64,000 nucleotides of DNA from Orbaceae bacterium lpD04. Lineage in GTDB: Bacteria > Pseudomonadota > Gammaproteobacteria > Enterobacterales > Orbaceae. The notes under the pieces were generated by a model. That model was given only the letters and a program-made list of their open reading frames with translations. It ran no database searches and was not told the DNA's origin. The first letter of the stretch is position 1; the number at the start of each line of letters is the position of its first letter. The position numbers and the translations under genes are program-made. The stretch covers positions 1,001,488-1,065,487 of the forward strand of contig CP133967.1 of the NCBI GenBank assembly GCA_036251935.1. Reading direction: 5' to 3'. Of the stretch, positions 35,605 to 46,857 are shown one piece after another.

Positions 35605-36597
35605 ATGCAGCCGTCATTTAAACAAAGGCAACAACAGATCTCTTTTGTTAAATCTTATTTTGCAGAACAACTTGCACAAAAATTATCATTAATTGAAGTT
35701 CAAGCACCGATTTTAAGTCAGATTGGCGATGGTGTTCAAGATAATTTGTCTGGCAGTGAGAAAGCAGTTCAGGTAAAAGTTAAGTGTATTCCTGATGCAA
35801 ATTTTGAAGTTGTACACTCACTTGCAAAATGGAAACGTAAAACTTTAAGCCTAAATCATTTTGCTGTTGGTGAAGGTCTGTATACGAATATGAAAGCATT
35901 ACGCCCAGATGAAGACATGTTATCACCAATTCATTCGGTGTATGTTGATCAATGGGATTGGGAAAAAGTGATCTCACCTCAAGATCGTACGTTAAAATTC
36001 CTAAAATCGACAGTAGAAAAAATTTATCAAGCATTAAAATCAACAGAAACTGAAATCGTTAAACAATATGGTATAAAAGGTTTTTTACCGCAAACGATAA
36101 CATTTATTGACAGTGAAAGTTTATTACAGCGTTACCCAGATCTTTCTGCAAAAGAGCGTGAAAATAAAATAGCGGAAGAATTTGGTGCAGTATTTATTAT
36201 CGGTATTGGTGGCAAGTTATCAAATAATGAAAAGCATGATGTCAGAGCGCCAGATTATGATGATTGGAGTACACAAAATGAAGACGGCCATTTAGGCTTA
36301 AATGGTGATATTATTGTATGGAATCCTGTGTTAAAAAGTGCATTTGAGATTTCTTCAATGGGAATTCGAGTCGATCCAACTGCATTAAAAAAACAGCTTG
36401 AACTGACTAATGATGAAGCTAGACTACAATTTGATTGGCATAAACTACTTATGAATGGTAATTTATTACAAACAATTGGTGGTGGCATCGGTCAATCGAG
36501 ATTAGCAATGTTATTATTACAATTAAGGCATATTGGGCAGGTACAATCAAGTGTTTGGGATAATAATACCAAAGAGCAATATGATAATTTATTATAA
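35605..36597 (+). CDS. asnA: Aspartate-ammonia ligase (asparagine synthetase A)
   Basis: The protein has 330 residues, the same as in E. coli. The class II synthetase-like fold shows [42 protein letters not shown] and the C-terminal [21 protein letters not shown]. It makes asparagine from aspartate and ammonia with ATP. It is monocistronic with its own terminator. Confidence 0.97.
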   Translation: MQPSFKQRQQQISFVKSYFAEQLAQKLSLIEVQAPILSQIGDGVQDNLSGSEKAVQVKVKCIPDANFEVVHSLAKWKRKTLSLNHFAVGEGLYTNMKALRPDEDMLSPIHSVYVDQWDWEKVISPQDRTLKFLKSTVEKIYQALKSTETEIVKQYGIKGFLPQTITFIDSESLLQRYPDLSAKERENKIAEEFGAVFIIGIGGKLSNNEKHDVRAPDYDDWSTQNEDGHLGLNGDIIVWNPVLKSAFEISSMGIRVDPTALKKQLELTNDEARLQFDWHKLLMNGNLLQTIGGGIGQSRLAMLLLQLRHIGQVQSSVWDNNTKEQYDNLL

Positions 36598-36616
36598 GTT
36601 TTGATAATCTAATTTA

Positions 36617-36647
36617 AAAAAATGAGCGCTTTATGCGCTCATTTTTT
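36617..36647. terminator. Bidirectional terminator between asnA and sppA
   Basis: A 13-bp perfect stem (36617-36629 with 36635-36647, centre GAGCGC/GCGCTC) and TTTAT loop, with A-run before and T-run after, serves both convergent genes. Confidence 0.92.
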
Positions 36648-36653
36648 ATCATA

Positions 36654-38507
36654 CTAGTTAATATCAGAGCAGTTTAAGCAATATACATATCGGCTTTGTG
36701 GATCGTTAAGGTTATCCCAAAGTGCGATATGTTGTTGTAGCTGAGCTGATTGAGAAAGCTGGTTATAGATTATTTCTAGCGCAGACTTCGGTAATATTGC
36801 TGAATAATCAGCAAACAATGAGGCAAAGAAACTTGTTTCTGATTTTTGCCAATCAATCACATAATCTGATATTCCGGCTAAAGATGCTGCTTTTTTTACT
36901 GCATCATCAAAATCACCTAATTTATCAACTAAACCAATTTGTTTTGCTTCTTCGCCAAGCCATACTTGACCTTGTGCAATATGATCAACGTCTTCAGTGC
37001 TCATATTACGAGACTCGGCAACGAGTGAAACAAAGTTATCATAGCCATTTTCAATATTCATTTGAATAAGCTGATTTGCATCATCAGATAAATCTTTTGA
37101 TACACTAATATCGGCAAGAGGCGATGTCGATACACCATCGGTATGAATACCAATATGTGCTAACGAATTTTCAAAGGTAGGGATTATGCCAAAAATACCA
37201 ATTGAACCTGTAATTGTATTTGGGCTGGCAATAATATAATCAGATTGCGTAGCAATCCAATATCCACCCGATGCTGTCATTCCGCCCATGGAAACAACAA
37301 CAGGAATATCTTTTTCTCTTAATACTTTAATTTCACTTCTGATTGCTTCTGATGCATATACTCCACCTCCTGGGCTGTTGATACGTAATACAACAGCACG
37401 TATATTGTCATTTTTACCAATATCTCGAAGTTGTTTAGTGATACTATCACTGCCTGCAACATTATTCGCACTTTCACCAGTGCTAATTGTGCCATCGACA
37501 AAGACCACAGCAATAAGTGGTTTAGATGATGATTTAACTTGTTTATTAAATGATTGCATTCTATTAGGATTGAGCTGATAGTCGTAAATGCTTACTTGTG
37601 GTGCTGAATGAAAATAATTATTTAGTGCTTCATCTGCGCCATAAGAGGATAATACTTCATCTACAATACCATTTTCTAATGCGTATTCACTCATACTACC
37701 CGATACAGCCTTAAGCCTTGATAACATAATTTCTGGTGAAGGAACTAGATTAGTCGGCTCTACTTTTCGGTTATTAGCAATACTATTAAGATAATTATTC
37801 CACATCGTTGTCAGCCATCTAGTAGTATTTTCTTTGGCAGCAACTGACATATCATCTCTTAAGAAAGGTTCAACCGCTGATTTATAAGTCCCGACTCTAA
37901 ATACATGCGTATTAATTTTTAAGTTATCTAATAATGATTTGAAATAAAAATTATTTGTTGAGAAACCATAAAGAGACACACTGCCTTGATTAACTAGATA
38001 AATTTTATCTGCAAGACTTGCCAAATAATATTGCTTTTGATCAAAATAGCCACCAACAGCATATATCGGTTTACCTTTTGCTTTAAAAGCCGTTAGATAT
38101 TTACCTAAATACTGTAAGCTAGGTAGGTCTGCTCCTGCAAAATTATCTAATTTTAAAATTATTCCCTCGATTCCTGGGTCATTGGTTGCCTGAGCGATTT
38201 TTTGTGTTAATTCAAATAGGCTGTTTTGACGAGTAGGATCTGGACTATTATTGTTAAGTTTTTTACTTAATGCATAGAGGCTTTGATCGTATGACGTTGA
38301 ATCAACAATAACACCTTCAAGGTCAAGTATTAATACACCAGAATTTGGCGTATCACTTAAACCATTCGGATTATTTATTAATCCTATTAAACCGATGAAA
38401 AATAAAATAGTAAAAAAGAATATAAGATTTAAAATAATCTCTCTTATTACATTAATTGTTTTCCAGATATATTTAATACCAGTACCGATTGAGCGCCAAA
38501 AATGCAT
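36654..38507 (-). CDS. sppA: Signal peptide peptidase SppA, 67-kDa type
   Basis: The protein has 617 residues, against 618 in E. coli. An N-terminal membrane anchor (about residues 22-43) is followed by two tandem ClpP-like halves. The catalytic Lys lies in FRVGTYKSAVEPFLRDDMS (first half) and the nucleophilic Ser in SMGGMTASGGYWIATQSD (second half). It cleaves leftover signal peptides at the periplasmic face. It is a single-gene unit. Confidence 0.96.
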   Translation of the reverse strand: MHFWRSIGTGIKYIWKTINVIREIILNLIFFFTILFFIGLIGLINNPNGLSDTPNSGVLILDLEGVIVDSTSYDQSLYALSKKLNNNSPDPTRQNSLFELTQKIAQATNDPGIEGIILKLDNFAGADLPSLQYLGKYLTAFKAKGKPIYAVGGYFDQKQYYLASLADKIYLVNQGSVSLYGFSTNNFYFKSLLDNLKINTHVFRVGTYKSAVEPFLRDDMSVAAKENTTRWLTTMWNNYLNSIANNRKVEPTNLVPSPEIMLSRLKAVSGSMSEYALENGIVDEVLSSYGADEALNNYFHSAPQVSIYDYQLNPNRMQSFNKQVKSSSKPLIAVVFVDGTISTGESANNVAGSDSITKQLRDIGKNDNIRAVVLRINSPGGGVYASEAIRSEIKVLREKDIPVVVSMGGMTASGGYWIATQSDYIIASPNTITGSIGIFGIIPTFENSLAHIGIHTDGVSTSPLADISVSKDLSDDANQLIQMNIENGYDNFVSLVAESRNMSTEDVDHIAQGQVWLGEEAKQIGLVDKLGDFDDAVKKAASLAGISDYVIDWQKSETSFFASLFADYSAILPKSALEIIYNQLSQSAQLQQHIALWDNLNDPQSRYVYCLNCSDIN

Positions 38508-38555
38508 AGTAAATCCTTTATCAAATAGTATTTAATGTCGTGTATTAAGCGATTT

Positions 38556-39380
38556 TTAAGATGGACTATCTTTCTTTCGTTTTTTAAAATATTGCTTATC
38601 TTCCCATCTTAAGCAAGTTAATTTTCCCCCCCAGCAACAACCAGTATCTAGGGCATAGATATTTTCAGGTGTACCTTTGCCTTTTAGTGAGGCCCAATGT
38701 CCAAATGCGATACTATATTTTTGTGGGATTTTTCGTGGTAATAAAAACCAAGGTTTCAATTTACTAGGCGCTTCATCAACAGCGTCTTTACAATATAAGT
38801 CAAGGCGGCCATCTTCATAGCAATAACGCATCCGAGTAAAAGCATTAGCAATGTAACGTAAACGGTCAAGGCCTTGTAAGTCTTCACTCCAAAAATCAGG
38901 GAAATCGCCATACATCGCATCAAGAAATAGGGGATAGGTATCGCTAGATAATACATTATTTAAATCTTTAGCACATTTTAATAATGTCTCAAGATCCCAT
39001 TGTGGTGAAATGCCCGCATGGCTCATAATAAGATTTAATGAGTTGTCTATTTGAACTAAGGGTTGTTTTCTAAGCCAATTAATTAATTCGTCACAATCTG
39101 AGGCGGAAAAAATATCATTGATATGATCTTTCTTGTGATTTTTAGTAATGCCAGCGTATACAGCAAGTAAGTGAAGATCGTGATTACCAAGCGTTAATCT
39201 GATTTGTTGGCTATGTTGTTTAACAAACCTAAGAACTCCAAGTGAATTTGGTCCCCGAGCAACAAGATCACCTGTCAACCAAACTATATCATTGCTATTA
39301 AAATCTGCCTTTTCAAGCACTCGCATAAACTCATCATAACAACCATGAATATCACCAATGAGTAAATTTGACATGATCAC
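38556..39380 (-). CDS. apaH: Bis(5'-nucleosyl)-tetraphosphatase, symmetrical
   Basis: The 274-residue metallophosphoesterase has [23 protein letters not shown] and [16 protein letters not shown] in order, and later [10 protein letters not shown]. It hydrolyses Ap4A to two ADP. Its start overlaps the rsmA stop by 4 bases. In E. coli apaG lies between rsmA and apaH, but it is absent here. Confidence 0.96.
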   Translation of the reverse strand: MIMSNLLIGDIHGCYDEFMRVLEKADFNSNDIVWLTGDLVARGPNSLGVLRFVKQHSQQIRLTLGNHDLHLLAVYAGITKNHKKDHINDIFSASDCDELINWLRKQPLVQIDNSLNLIMSHAGISPQWDLETLLKCAKDLNNVLSSDTYPLFLDAMYGDFPDFWSEDLQGLDRLRYIANAFTRMRYCYEDGRLDLYCKDAVDEAPSKLKPWFLLPRKIPQKYSIAFGHWASLKGKGTPENIYALDTGCCWGGKLTCLRWEDKQYFKKRKKDSPS

Positions 39381-40186
39381 ATACTCATTTGGCTGTAAGC
39401 ATTAGCTAATTCACAATATTGCTGGAGTGTTAAATTTTCTGCCCTTAAATCTAAATTAATATTAAGATTCGCTAATTGTTCTGCCGTAAATAATTGACCT
39501 AAGCTATTACGAATCGTTTTCCTTCGCTGATTAAATGCTGCTGCAGTAATTCGAGATAAAGAATTGATATCATTAACAGGATAAGGAATTGTTTGATGTG
39601 GAATTAGCTTCACTACCGCAGAATCTACTTTAGGCGAAGGCTTGAATGCTGATGGTGGCACTTCTAATACGGGAATAATTTGACAATAATATTGTGCCAT
39701 TACGCTAAGTCTGCCGTAAGTTTTTGAGTTTGGCGCAGCAACGAGGCGATTGACGACTTCTTTTTGTAACATAAAGTGCATATCGCTAATTGCATGGGTA
39801 TACTCAAAAAGATGAAACATTAAAGGAGTTGAAATATTGTAAGGTAGGTTACCAAATACCCTTAGCGGTTGATTCATTTTTTTAGATAACTCAGTAAAAT
39901 TAACGGTCATTGCATCTTGTTCAATAACGGTTAATTTATCTTTTAAAAATGGGTTAGCAATTAATCTTGCCGCTAAGTCTCTATCAATTTCAATAACGGT
40001 TAAATGATCTAGATAATCACAAACAGGCAAAGTTAAAGCAGCAAGCCCAGGTCCAATTTCAACTAATGCTTGGCTTTTTTTTGGTTGGATTGCTGCAACA
40101 ATATTTTGTATGACTGAATCATCTTGTAAAAAATTTTGACCAAATCGCTTACGAGCGAAGTGGCCTTGATGGACGCGATTATTCAT
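39377..40186 (-). CDS. rsmA: 16S rRNA dimethyladenosine transferase (KsgA)
   Basis: The 269-residue protein has [11 protein letters not shown], the SAM motif [13 protein letters not shown], and the catalytic [17 protein letters not shown]. The C-terminal [12 protein letters not shown] is also conserved. It dimethylates A1518 and A1519. Its ATG shares a base with the surA stop (TAATG), so translation is coupled. pdxA, between surA and rsmA in E. coli, is missing. Confidence 0.96.
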   Translation of the reverse strand: MNNRVHQGHFARKRFGQNFLQDDSVIQNIVAAIQPKKSQALVEIGPGLAALTLPVCDYLDHLTVIEIDRDLAARLIANPFLKDKLTVIEQDAMTVNFTELSKKMNQPLRVFGNLPYNISTPLMFHLFEYTHAISDMHFMLQKEVVNRLVAAPNSKTYGRLSVMAQYYCQIIPVLEVPPSAFKPSPKVDSAVVKLIPHQTIPYPVNDINSLSRITAAAFNQRRKTIRNSLGQLFTAEQLANLNINLDLRAENLTLQQYCELANAYSQMSM

Positions 40187-41499
40187 TATGGGTTCTCTTC
40201 ACCAATAATTTTTATATAGGCATCGCCTTTTAGTTCTTGAACCCAAACTTGCAATTCTTCACTAAATTTACGATTAAAGATTAAACGATAAGCCTGATCT
40301 TTTTGTGCCATATCTGTTCTGTCTACATTTCGAGTATCAATAAGCTCGATTAAATGCCAACCGAAAGCTGACTTAATAGGCTGGCTTATTTCACCTTTTT
40401 TAAGTTTTAATAGCGCATTTTTAAATCCGCTATCATATCTATCTGGGTTATTCCAGCCGAGTTCTCCGCCTTTTTCTGCTGAACCAGGATCTTCTGAATA
40501 GCTTTTAGCCGCAGCTTCAAAAGTTGTATTACCTTCTTTAATCGATTGACTAATATCAAGTAATTTTTGTTTAGCCATATCATCTGTTACTAATAAATTA
40601 GTTTTTATTAAAATATGCTTAGCGTTGACTTCTTTAACCGTGATGGTTTTAGCTGCTTCAGCCCTTATTCCATCAACTTTTAATATATGATAACCAACAC
40701 CTGAGCGTAGTGGGCCAATGATATCGCCTTTTTGTGCTCGAATAAGTCTTTCTTCAAAAATAGTCGGCAACTCATTAAGTTTGTGCCATCCCATGCTGCC
40801 GCCTTTTAAAGCATTTTGATCATTAGAATAGGTTGCAGCAAGCTTGGCAAAACTTTCACCATTTTGTAAGCGATTTATGACGTCTTTAGCTTTCGATGTC
40901 ACATTTTCAAGTTGTTGTTTAGTCGGATTTTCAGGAATAGAAATAAGAATATGGCTAACATTAATTTCACGATTATTCATGGGTTGTTTTGCGATAGTAC
41001 TTGCAAGCGCTTCCACTTCCTTGTCACTGATATTGATACGCTGTCCTACTTGGCTCATTCGTGTACGATCAATTAGCATATCTTTACGCATTTTATCTCG
41101 GTAGCTTGAGTAACTTACTCCCATTTTAGTTAAATATCCGCGCAGCTCATCGAGAGTCATACCATTTTGTTTAGCAATATTTTTAATAGTAGCAGTGACT
41201 TCATCATCGCTGACGTTGACCTGAGCTCTATTTGATTGTTGTAAAATAAGATTCTCATTTATAAGTTGGTCGATAATTTGATGGCGTAATGTTGCATCAT
41301 CAGGTAAATTTTTAGGATTTGCTGTTGATTTAATGTTTTTGAGCATTTCATTAACGTCACTGCTCAAAATAACATTATTATTCACAACAGCAACAACGCT
41401 CTCAACTTGGCGTGGTGCAGCATGAGTAGTTGAACATACAAATAAAGTAATCAACAGGGTAGAAGCAATCTTTTTAATCATTTTAAGTAACTTAATCAT
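40186..41499 (-). CDS. surA: Periplasmic chaperone/peptidyl-prolyl isomerase SurA
   Basis: The mature part matches SurA: an N-terminal chaperone domain ([19 protein letters not shown]...[16 protein letters not shown]) and two parvulin domains ([14 protein letters not shown]... and [16 protein letters not shown]...). C-terminal DRAYR-like [20 protein letters not shown] completes it. The signal peptide is [21 protein letters not shown], so the start is the ATG at 41499 or more likely 41481. The open frame reaches 41586 but that part overlaps lptD. It escorts outer-membrane proteins, including LptD encoded just upstream. Confidence 0.94.
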   Translation of the reverse strand: MIKLLKMIKKIASTLLITLFVCSTTHAAPRQVESVVAVVNNNVILSSDVNEMLKNIKSTANPKNLPDDATLRHQIIDQLINENLILQQSNRAQVNVSDDEVTATIKNIAKQNGMTLDELRGYLTKMGVSYSSYRDKMRKDMLIDRTRMSQVGQRINISDKEVEALASTIAKQPMNNREINVSHILISIPENPTKQQLENVTSKAKDVINRLQNGESFAKLAATYSNDQNALKGGSMGWHKLNELPTIFEERLIRAQKGDIIGPLRSGVGYHILKVDGIRAEAAKTITVKEVNAKHILIKTNLLVTDDMAKQKLLDISQSIKEGNTTFEAAAKSYSEDPGSAEKGGELGWNNPDRYDSGFKNALLKLKKGEISQPIKSAFGWHLIELIDTRNVDRTDMAQKDQAYRLIFNRKFSEELQVWVQELKGDAYIKIIGEENP

Positions 41500-41536
41500 A
41501 TTAATATCGTTAGTCATTTGACAATACATTAGTGAA

Positions 41537-43903
41537 TTAGTTCCCATAGTTTTCTGCGAAAGCAGTTTTATATGGTAATAGACCAAAATTTAACATTTTA
41601 GCAACAACGTTGGTATTTTTTGTCAGTCCTCGTAGCTCAAAGTTTATAGAAAATTTATTTTCAAATTTACTTTCCTGAGTAACATTATCCCAGTCGGTTA
41701 TTTTGCGTCCATATTGAAGATTTACCCCCCAACAACAATCCGAGTAATTTAGTCCAATAAAACTATCAGAGGTTTGTTTATTGTTTGTGTCATAAAAAAC
41801 TGCACCAACAACATTTACATTTTCAGTTAGTGGCCAAGACGACATAATACCTAGTTGAGAAATATCTTGTTGATAAGGCGTTGTTACATTTGATAATCCA
41901 ATACTGTCAATATAGTTTTTATTGGCATAACGATAAGAAAATTGCACCATCTTATTTTCGGATCTGCGATATTCAAAAATCGCATTAGCAAGCGTGACTT
42001 CATTTAGGCGTTTATCATATTGAGCACCTGCGCGAAATATCATATCATCACTAACTTTCCAGTATGTATCAGCAGCCCAAGTTACACTACCAGTATTGTC
42101 ATTTTGCTCAAGAGATGAATTACTATCTCCTGTTCTTGACTGATTAAAATAATAAATTTGGCCTAGTGATAAATTGAATTGTTCTACTTCGTTTTCGTCA
42201 TAAAATCGAGTTGTAATCCCGGTTGTAATTTTATTCGCAGAGGCAATCCTATCTAAACCACTGTATGACTGATCTCTAAACAGTCCGACATAGTCAGATT
42301 GTAGTAATGCTGAGTCATAATTCCCAATTTGAGATTGATTACGATAGGGTATATATAGGTATTTGATTCTTGGTTCAACCGTTTGGCTATAACCTTCCAG
42401 CCAGCTGATATCGCGCTCAAAGATAACTTTTCCATCAATACCTAATTTTGGTAAAAAGCGATTAACATTTTTTGCAAGATAGGCATTTTGTGGTACATCG
42501 GGAATATCTTGATCGTAGTGTGTCGCCATAAAACCAGCTTCAGTTGTGACAGTTGCCCAAGATGACATCAATGTGTATTTTAAAGTAGGTGCCATATGAA
42601 AACGCCAAGTTTTGGCATTATTATCCCCACTGCTGACAAAGTGGGATACTTGGCTGAAGTTACTAAATTCAAAATTTTCAAAGTCATTATTATAATAGTT
42701 AATATTTAACTGTGGTTCGGTATGATAAAGGTTATCTTTTATATCATCACGTAGTGCTTGAAAATATTTATAGTTTAATCCGATATCCCAATATTCATCG
42801 GTATAACCAGCTTGGTATAACTGAGTAAGATAACCATCGGTTTCTGATGCAAATTTTGAACCTAAGTCACTAATATATTGATTATCACTTACTCGAGTTG
42901 TATCGACAAAGAATCGCCAGTTATAGTTGATTAGTTGAGAATTTTCCCAGTGGAATAACCAGCGGTGGCTACTATCATTGTAGCCGCTTGTATTTTGATT
43001 ATTTTTGTCTTTATTATAAAGCGAATCGTGTTGTAACCAATCAAATGCAATCGTACCTAAGCCTATCTCATTTAAGTAACGGGTTTCGGTTTGTAATTGA
43101 ACCCCTCTTCGCTGCATCACTCTTGGTGTAATTGTTGCATCGTAGTTTGGTGCTATATTCCAATAAATAGGGAGTGAAAAATCAATTCCATCAATACTAT
43201 CATATGAAAATTCAGGCATTAAAAGCCCAGAGCGGCGTTTATCACCTGTTGGTAATTGTAAATATGGTGAATATAAAACAGGAACTTTTCCTATTTTAAA
43301 TACTGCGTTCCATACTTCGAGCAGCTGTTCTTGATTATCATAAATAATTTCAGAACCTTCAATATTCCAGCTACTATTATTAACAGGGCAGGAGGTAAAA
43401 CTACCATTATTTAAAACAATATAACGGTTTTTATTAAACTCCATCGTATCAGCGTCACCTCGACCAAGGCGGCCAACTAAGTGATAGCGGCTATTTTGAA
43501 TTTGGACATCATTATTGTCTAAATTCATTTTAGCGTCATCGCCTCGCATCTCGATTAAATTATCTTGATATAAAACGTTGCCATTAAGTATCAGATCTCT
43601 ATTCTTATTTGCAGTCTGATTGAGCGTCATTTTTTGTGAATAAACGGTTCGATTACCTTGCACGGCCGAAACATTACCTTTATAAATTGCTTTATTAGGC
43701 AAGTCGACTTCAAAAGAATCAGATGAAACCTCAACAGGTAAGGCATTTTCATCCTCTTTTACTAGTGGACGATTAAAAGTAGGAACACCAATAAGGCATT
43801 GCTTATTTGATGTTGTACCAATTTCAGTACTAGCAAACGCACTTTGACCATAAATAGACAAACAAACAGTTGCAGCGATAAAAGATGGAGTTAATTTTTT
43901 CAT
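41537..43903 (-). CDS. lptD: LPS-assembly outer-membrane protein LptD
   Basis: The protein has 788 residues, against 784 in E. coli. A signal peptide (MKKLTPSFIAATVCLSIYGQSAFA) is followed by the periplasmic jellyroll (YKGNVSAVQGNRTVYSQKMTL...) and a long beta-barrel. The C-terminal DCCWGVNLQYGRK keeps the adjacent cysteine pair, which is disulfide-bonded to N-terminal cysteines such as C36. It inserts LPS in the outer leaflet with LptE. It precedes surA as in E. coli. Confidence 0.96.
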   Translation of the reverse strand: MKKLTPSFIAATVCLSIYGQSAFASTEIGTTSNKQCLIGVPTFNRPLVKEDENALPVEVSSDSFEVDLPNKAIYKGNVSAVQGNRTVYSQKMTLNQTANKNRDLILNGNVLYQDNLIEMRGDDAKMNLDNNDVQIQNSRYHLVGRLGRGDADTMEFNKNRYIVLNNGSFTSCPVNNSSWNIEGSEIIYDNQEQLLEVWNAVFKIGKVPVLYSPYLQLPTGDKRRSGLLMPEFSYDSIDGIDFSLPIYWNIAPNYDATITPRVMQRRGVQLQTETRYLNEIGLGTIAFDWLQHDSLYNKDKNNQNTSGYNDSSHRWLFHWENSQLINYNWRFFVDTTRVSDNQYISDLGSKFASETDGYLTQLYQAGYTDEYWDIGLNYKYFQALRDDIKDNLYHTEPQLNINYYNNDFENFEFSNFSQVSHFVSSGDNNAKTWRFHMAPTLKYTLMSSWATVTTEAGFMATHYDQDIPDVPQNAYLAKNVNRFLPKLGIDGKVIFERDISWLEGYSQTVEPRIKYLYIPYRNQSQIGNYDSALLQSDYVGLFRDQSYSGLDRIASANKITTGITTRFYDENEVEQFNLSLGQIYYFNQSRTGDSNSSLEQNDNTGSVTWAADTYWKVSDDMIFRAGAQYDKRLNEVTLANAIFEYRRSENKMVQFSYRYANKNYIDSIGLSNVTTPYQQDISQLGIMSSWPLTENVNVVGAVFYDTNNKQTSDSFIGLNYSDCCWGVNLQYGRKITDWDNVTQESKFENKFSINFELRGLTKNTNVVAKMLNFGLLPYKTAFAENYGN

Positions 43904-44002
43904 TAGTAATTAACGATTACCACATAGTAAAATTCAATCGCAACATTATAGCGTTAAATTATAAAAGTGCTAACTAATAACTTTATCATCGTACTATTTT
44001 TA

Positions 44003-45484
44003 TTACTCGGTGTTATTTTTAGGTGCAGATCGTAAATGCGTATTTCTAGATTTTCGAGCTTTACTATACTGTTTTTTTTCAGCATTAATAACTTGCGTAA
44101 CCATCTGATCACGCTTACTTACATCGCTATGCTGATATTCATCCCACCATATAGCTAATTCCAGTAATTGGCCTTTTTCTATTGATGAACGCATTTCGAG
44201 TAGGTCGTATGCTGCACGAAATTTAGGGTGCTCATAAACGGCAATTACACGTTTGACAGTACGTTTATTTAAACGCAGTTGTAAGCGCCAAATATCACAC
44301 ATAATAGATGTTAATCGTTTAGGAATAGAAATAGTTGCACACTGTTCACCTAATATATCGTGCATCGCTAAATCAAAGGCATCATGGTAGGTTAAACCAC
44401 TTTCAAAAATTAGCGATTGCGCCTGCTCTGTTAGTGGATACCATAGCATTGCAGCAAAGAGGAAAGCTGGATTAATTCGCTGATTATTAGCAATACGATA
44501 ATCTGTATTTTTAAGCGTCTGCTCAATCATTTGTTCTACGTGACTTAGTCCTGTTTTAGCTAATTCGTGGTTATTTGGCATAAAGCGACTTATAGCTGGG
44601 AAAAGACGAGAAAATAAGTCGTATTTTCTTAATAATAAATAAGTCTGGTAGCCGTAACCTGCCTGTAGAAGTTTAAGTGACTCATCAAATAAGCGCGGGG
44701 AAGGGATATTGCTAAGCAGCGGTGCTAAACGTTTAATCGGCTCTGCTGTTTTACTCTCAATTGTCATATCAAGTTTGGCTGCAAAACGAATTGCGCGTAA
44801 CATTCTAACCGGATCTTCTTGATAACGCGTTGTTGGGTCGCCAATTAGGCGAATAATCCCACTCTTCAAATCTTCAACGCCATTACAGTAATCTCGAATA
44901 GAAAAATCTTTAATATTATAATAAAGGCTATTAATGGTAAAATCACGACGCATTGCATCTTGTTCAATTGTCCCATAAACGTTATCACGTAATAACATGC
45001 CATCTTGTGAACGTTTAGACATATTATTATCAGCATTAGGTTGTGAAGATGGCTTGTTATGCTCTTCATGGCCGCCTCGAAACGTCGCGACTTCGATAAT
45101 TTCTTTACCAAATATTATATGAGCTAAACGAAAACGGCGTCCAACTAAACGACAATTACGAAATGATTTTTGTACCTGCTCAGGCGTTGCATTCGTTGTA
45201 ATATCAAAGTCTTTCGGAGCAAGACCCAATAATAAGTCGCGGACACAGCCACCAACTAAATAAGCTTCATAGCCTTGTTTATTTAAGCGATGCAATACTT
45301 TTAACGCATTTTCGCTAATTAACTGTCGAGAGATATTATGCTCAGAACGAGGAATAATTTTAACCATAGGATACTTTTCAACTAATTTATTATGTTCAGT
45401 TGATTGTCCTAATTTGAGGTGCGTTTGTTCGGTAACTTGGGAACGAAAAAGCTTACGATAAACTTGTGATACTCGTTTAAAAAT
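44003..45484 (-). CDS. pcnB: Poly(A) polymerase I, apparent AUU start
   Basis: Homology to E. coli PcnB begins at the ATT at 45484 ([11 protein letters not shown], against M-F-T-R-V-A-N-F-C-R-K). No ATG, GTG or TTG is at that place. GGAG (45491-45494) lies 6 bases before it. E. coli pcnB also starts at AUU, which limits expression. A TTG at 45514 gives a longer frame without such support. The 493-residue protein has [22 protein letters not shown] (nucleotidyltransferase), [11 protein letters not shown], and a basic C-terminal tail. It adds 3' A tails that promote RNA decay. Confidence 0.93.
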   Translation of the reverse strand: MFKRVSQVYRKLFRSQVTEQTHLKLGQSTEHNKLVEKYPMVKIIPRSEHNISRQLISENALKVLHRLNKQGYEAYLVGGCVRDLLLGLAPKDFDITTNATPEQVQKSFRNCRLVGRRFRLAHIIFGKEIIEVATFRGGHEEHNKPSSQPNADNNMSKRSQDGMLLRDNVYGTIEQDAMRRDFTINSLYYNIKDFSIRDYCNGVEDLKSGIIRLIGDPTTRYQEDPVRMLRAIRFAAKLDMTIESKTAEPIKRLAPLLSNIPSPRLFDESLKLLQAGYGYQTYLLLRKYDLFSRLFPAISRFMPNNHELAKTGLSHVEQMIEQTLKNTDYRIANNQRINPAFLFAAMLWYPLTEQAQSLIFESGLTYHDAFDLAMHDILGEQCATISIPKRLTSIMCDIWRLQLRLNKRTVKRVIAVYEHPKFRAAYDLLEMRSSIEKGQLLELAIWWDEYQHSDVSKRDQMVTQVINAEKKQYSKARKSRNTHLRSAPKNNTE

Positions 45485-45494
45485 AATGAACTCC
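45482..45494 (-). promoter_or_regulatory. Ribosome binding site and AUU start of pcnB
   Basis: On the minus strand TTTTTGGAG is followed after six bases by ATT (45482-45484). Spacing and Shine-Dalgarno strength are optimal, while the codon itself is non-standard. Confidence 0.7.
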
Positions 45495-45638
45495 AAAAAC
45501 AATTTATAAGTCAATAATATATTGTCGGTAATTATAGCTCAACATAATTAATTATCAAAATATCTTTCAAAGTTAATAATTGTGTATAAGGTGGATTGCC
45601 TTTGTAAAATTCTGTACTAGAATACTAAACACCTTACT

Positions 45639-45657
45639 TATAATGATAATCTTAATA
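45639..45657 (+). promoter_or_regulatory. Fur-box-like sequence before serC
   Basis: TATAATGATAATCTTAATA matches the 19-bp Fur consensus GATAATGATAATCATTATC at 15 or so positions, 14 bases before the serC ATG. In AT-rich DNA chance similarity is easier, so this remains a candidate. Confidence 0.35.
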
Positions 45658-45671
45658 ACGAGTGGCATAGT

Positions 45672-46754
45672 ATGAAAATATATAATTTTAGTGCAGGACC
45701 TGCAACTTTACCCCATGAGGTATTAAAACAAGCACAAGCGGAACTTTTAGATTGGAATCATACCGGTGCATCGGTGATGGAACTTAGCCATCGAGGTAAA
45801 GAATTTGATGCTTATGCATTAGAGGCAACTGCCGATTTAAGAGATATTTTGCATATTCCTGAAAATTATAAAGTTCTATTTTTACAAGGCGGGGCAAGGG
45901 CTCAGTTTGCAGCTGTACCTTTAAATATCCTTGGGGATAAGAAAGGTGCTGATTACATAGATAGTGGTTATTGGAGTAAATGTGCTGCTGATGAGGCCGA
46001 TAAATATTGTAAGGCTAATCGTATTGATATCAAAACAACCCAAGATGGAAAAATAGCGCTAAAAACTATGCAAGATTGGCAACTTAGTGACGATTGTGCT
46101 TATGTGCACTATTGCCCTAATGAAACGATTGATGGCTTAGCAATTACAACAGACCCTCATTTTACCGATAAAATTGTCGTGGCAGATTATTCATCTTGTA
46201 TTTTGTCAAAACCGATTGATGTCTCTCGTTATGGCATTATTTATGCGGGGGCTCAAAAAAATATTGGTCCATCAGGAATAACAATTGTTATTGTACGTGA
46301 AGACTTATTGGGTAAAGCTCAAAAAGTATTACCATCAGTGCTTGATTATACAATTGAAAGCAAATATGACTCAATGTTTAATACACCGCCGACCTTTGCA
46401 TGGTATATGTCAGGCTTAGTCTTTAAATGGATTAAGCAACTTGGTGGTTTATCAATGATGGAAAAGCGTAATCAACTAAAAGCACAGGCCCTTTACCAAT
46501 ATATTGATAGCTCCGATTTTTACCAAAATAATATTGCCAATGCCAACCGTTCAATTATGAATGTACCGTTTGTTTCACCAAACGAAGATATCGATAAATT
46601 ATTTGTTAGTGAAGCGACTAAAGCGGGAATTATTGGAATTAAAGGCCATCGTATTGTTGGTGGAATGCGTGCTTCAATCTATAATGCAATGGATATTGAA
46701 GGGGTTAATTATTTAATTAATTTTATGCAACAATTTGAAAAGCAATATGGTTGA
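45672..46754 (+). CDS. serC: Phosphoserine aminotransferase
   Basis: The 360-residue protein has [15 protein letters not shown] at the N-terminus, the Schiff-base lysine in [12 protein letters not shown] (about residue 199) and a C-terminal [11 protein letters not shown]. It makes phosphoserine from 3-phosphohydroxypyruvate and also serves DXP-dependent PLP synthesis. A terminator follows its stop, so it is probably monocistronic. Confidence 0.96.
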   Translation: MKIYNFSAGPATLPHEVLKQAQAELLDWNHTGASVMELSHRGKEFDAYALEATADLRDILHIPENYKVLFLQGGARAQFAAVPLNILGDKKGADYIDSGYWSKCAADEADKYCKANRIDIKTTQDGKIALKTMQDWQLSDDCAYVHYCPNETIDGLAITTDPHFTDKIVVADYSSCILSKPIDVSRYGIIYAGAQKNIGPSGITIVIVREDLLGKAQKVLPSVLDYTIESKYDSMFNTPPTFAWYMSGLVFKWIKQLGGLSMMEKRNQLKAQALYQYIDSSDFYQNNIANANRSIMNVPFVSPNEDIDKLFVSEATKAGIIGIKGHRIVGGMRASIYNAMDIEGVNYLINFMQQFEKQYG

Positions 46755-46787
46755 TAGTCTTATATTCATGAAAATTCAAATAAAATT

Positions 46788-46810
46788 AACCCGTTGCGCG
46801 GGTTGTTTTA
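46788..46810 (+). terminator. Intrinsic terminator after serC
   Basis: AACCCG (46788-46793) pairs with CGGGTT (46799-46804) around TTGCG, followed by GTTTTA. It separates serC from the esterase gene and argues against starts of the esterase upstream of it. Confidence 0.75.
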
Positions 46811-46857
46811 TTTGCAAGTGGATAAAACTAAGTTATCTATCGATAAAACGTCTAAAT

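Noticed and set aside
41500-41586. Long N-terminal extension of SurA
   Set aside because: It overlaps the lptD coding end and precedes a normal signal peptide; no homologue has such an extension.
46735-46857. N-terminal extension of the esterase frame overlapping serC
   Set aside because: It runs through a rho-independent terminator and hides a clean lipoprotein signal peptide that starts at 46858.
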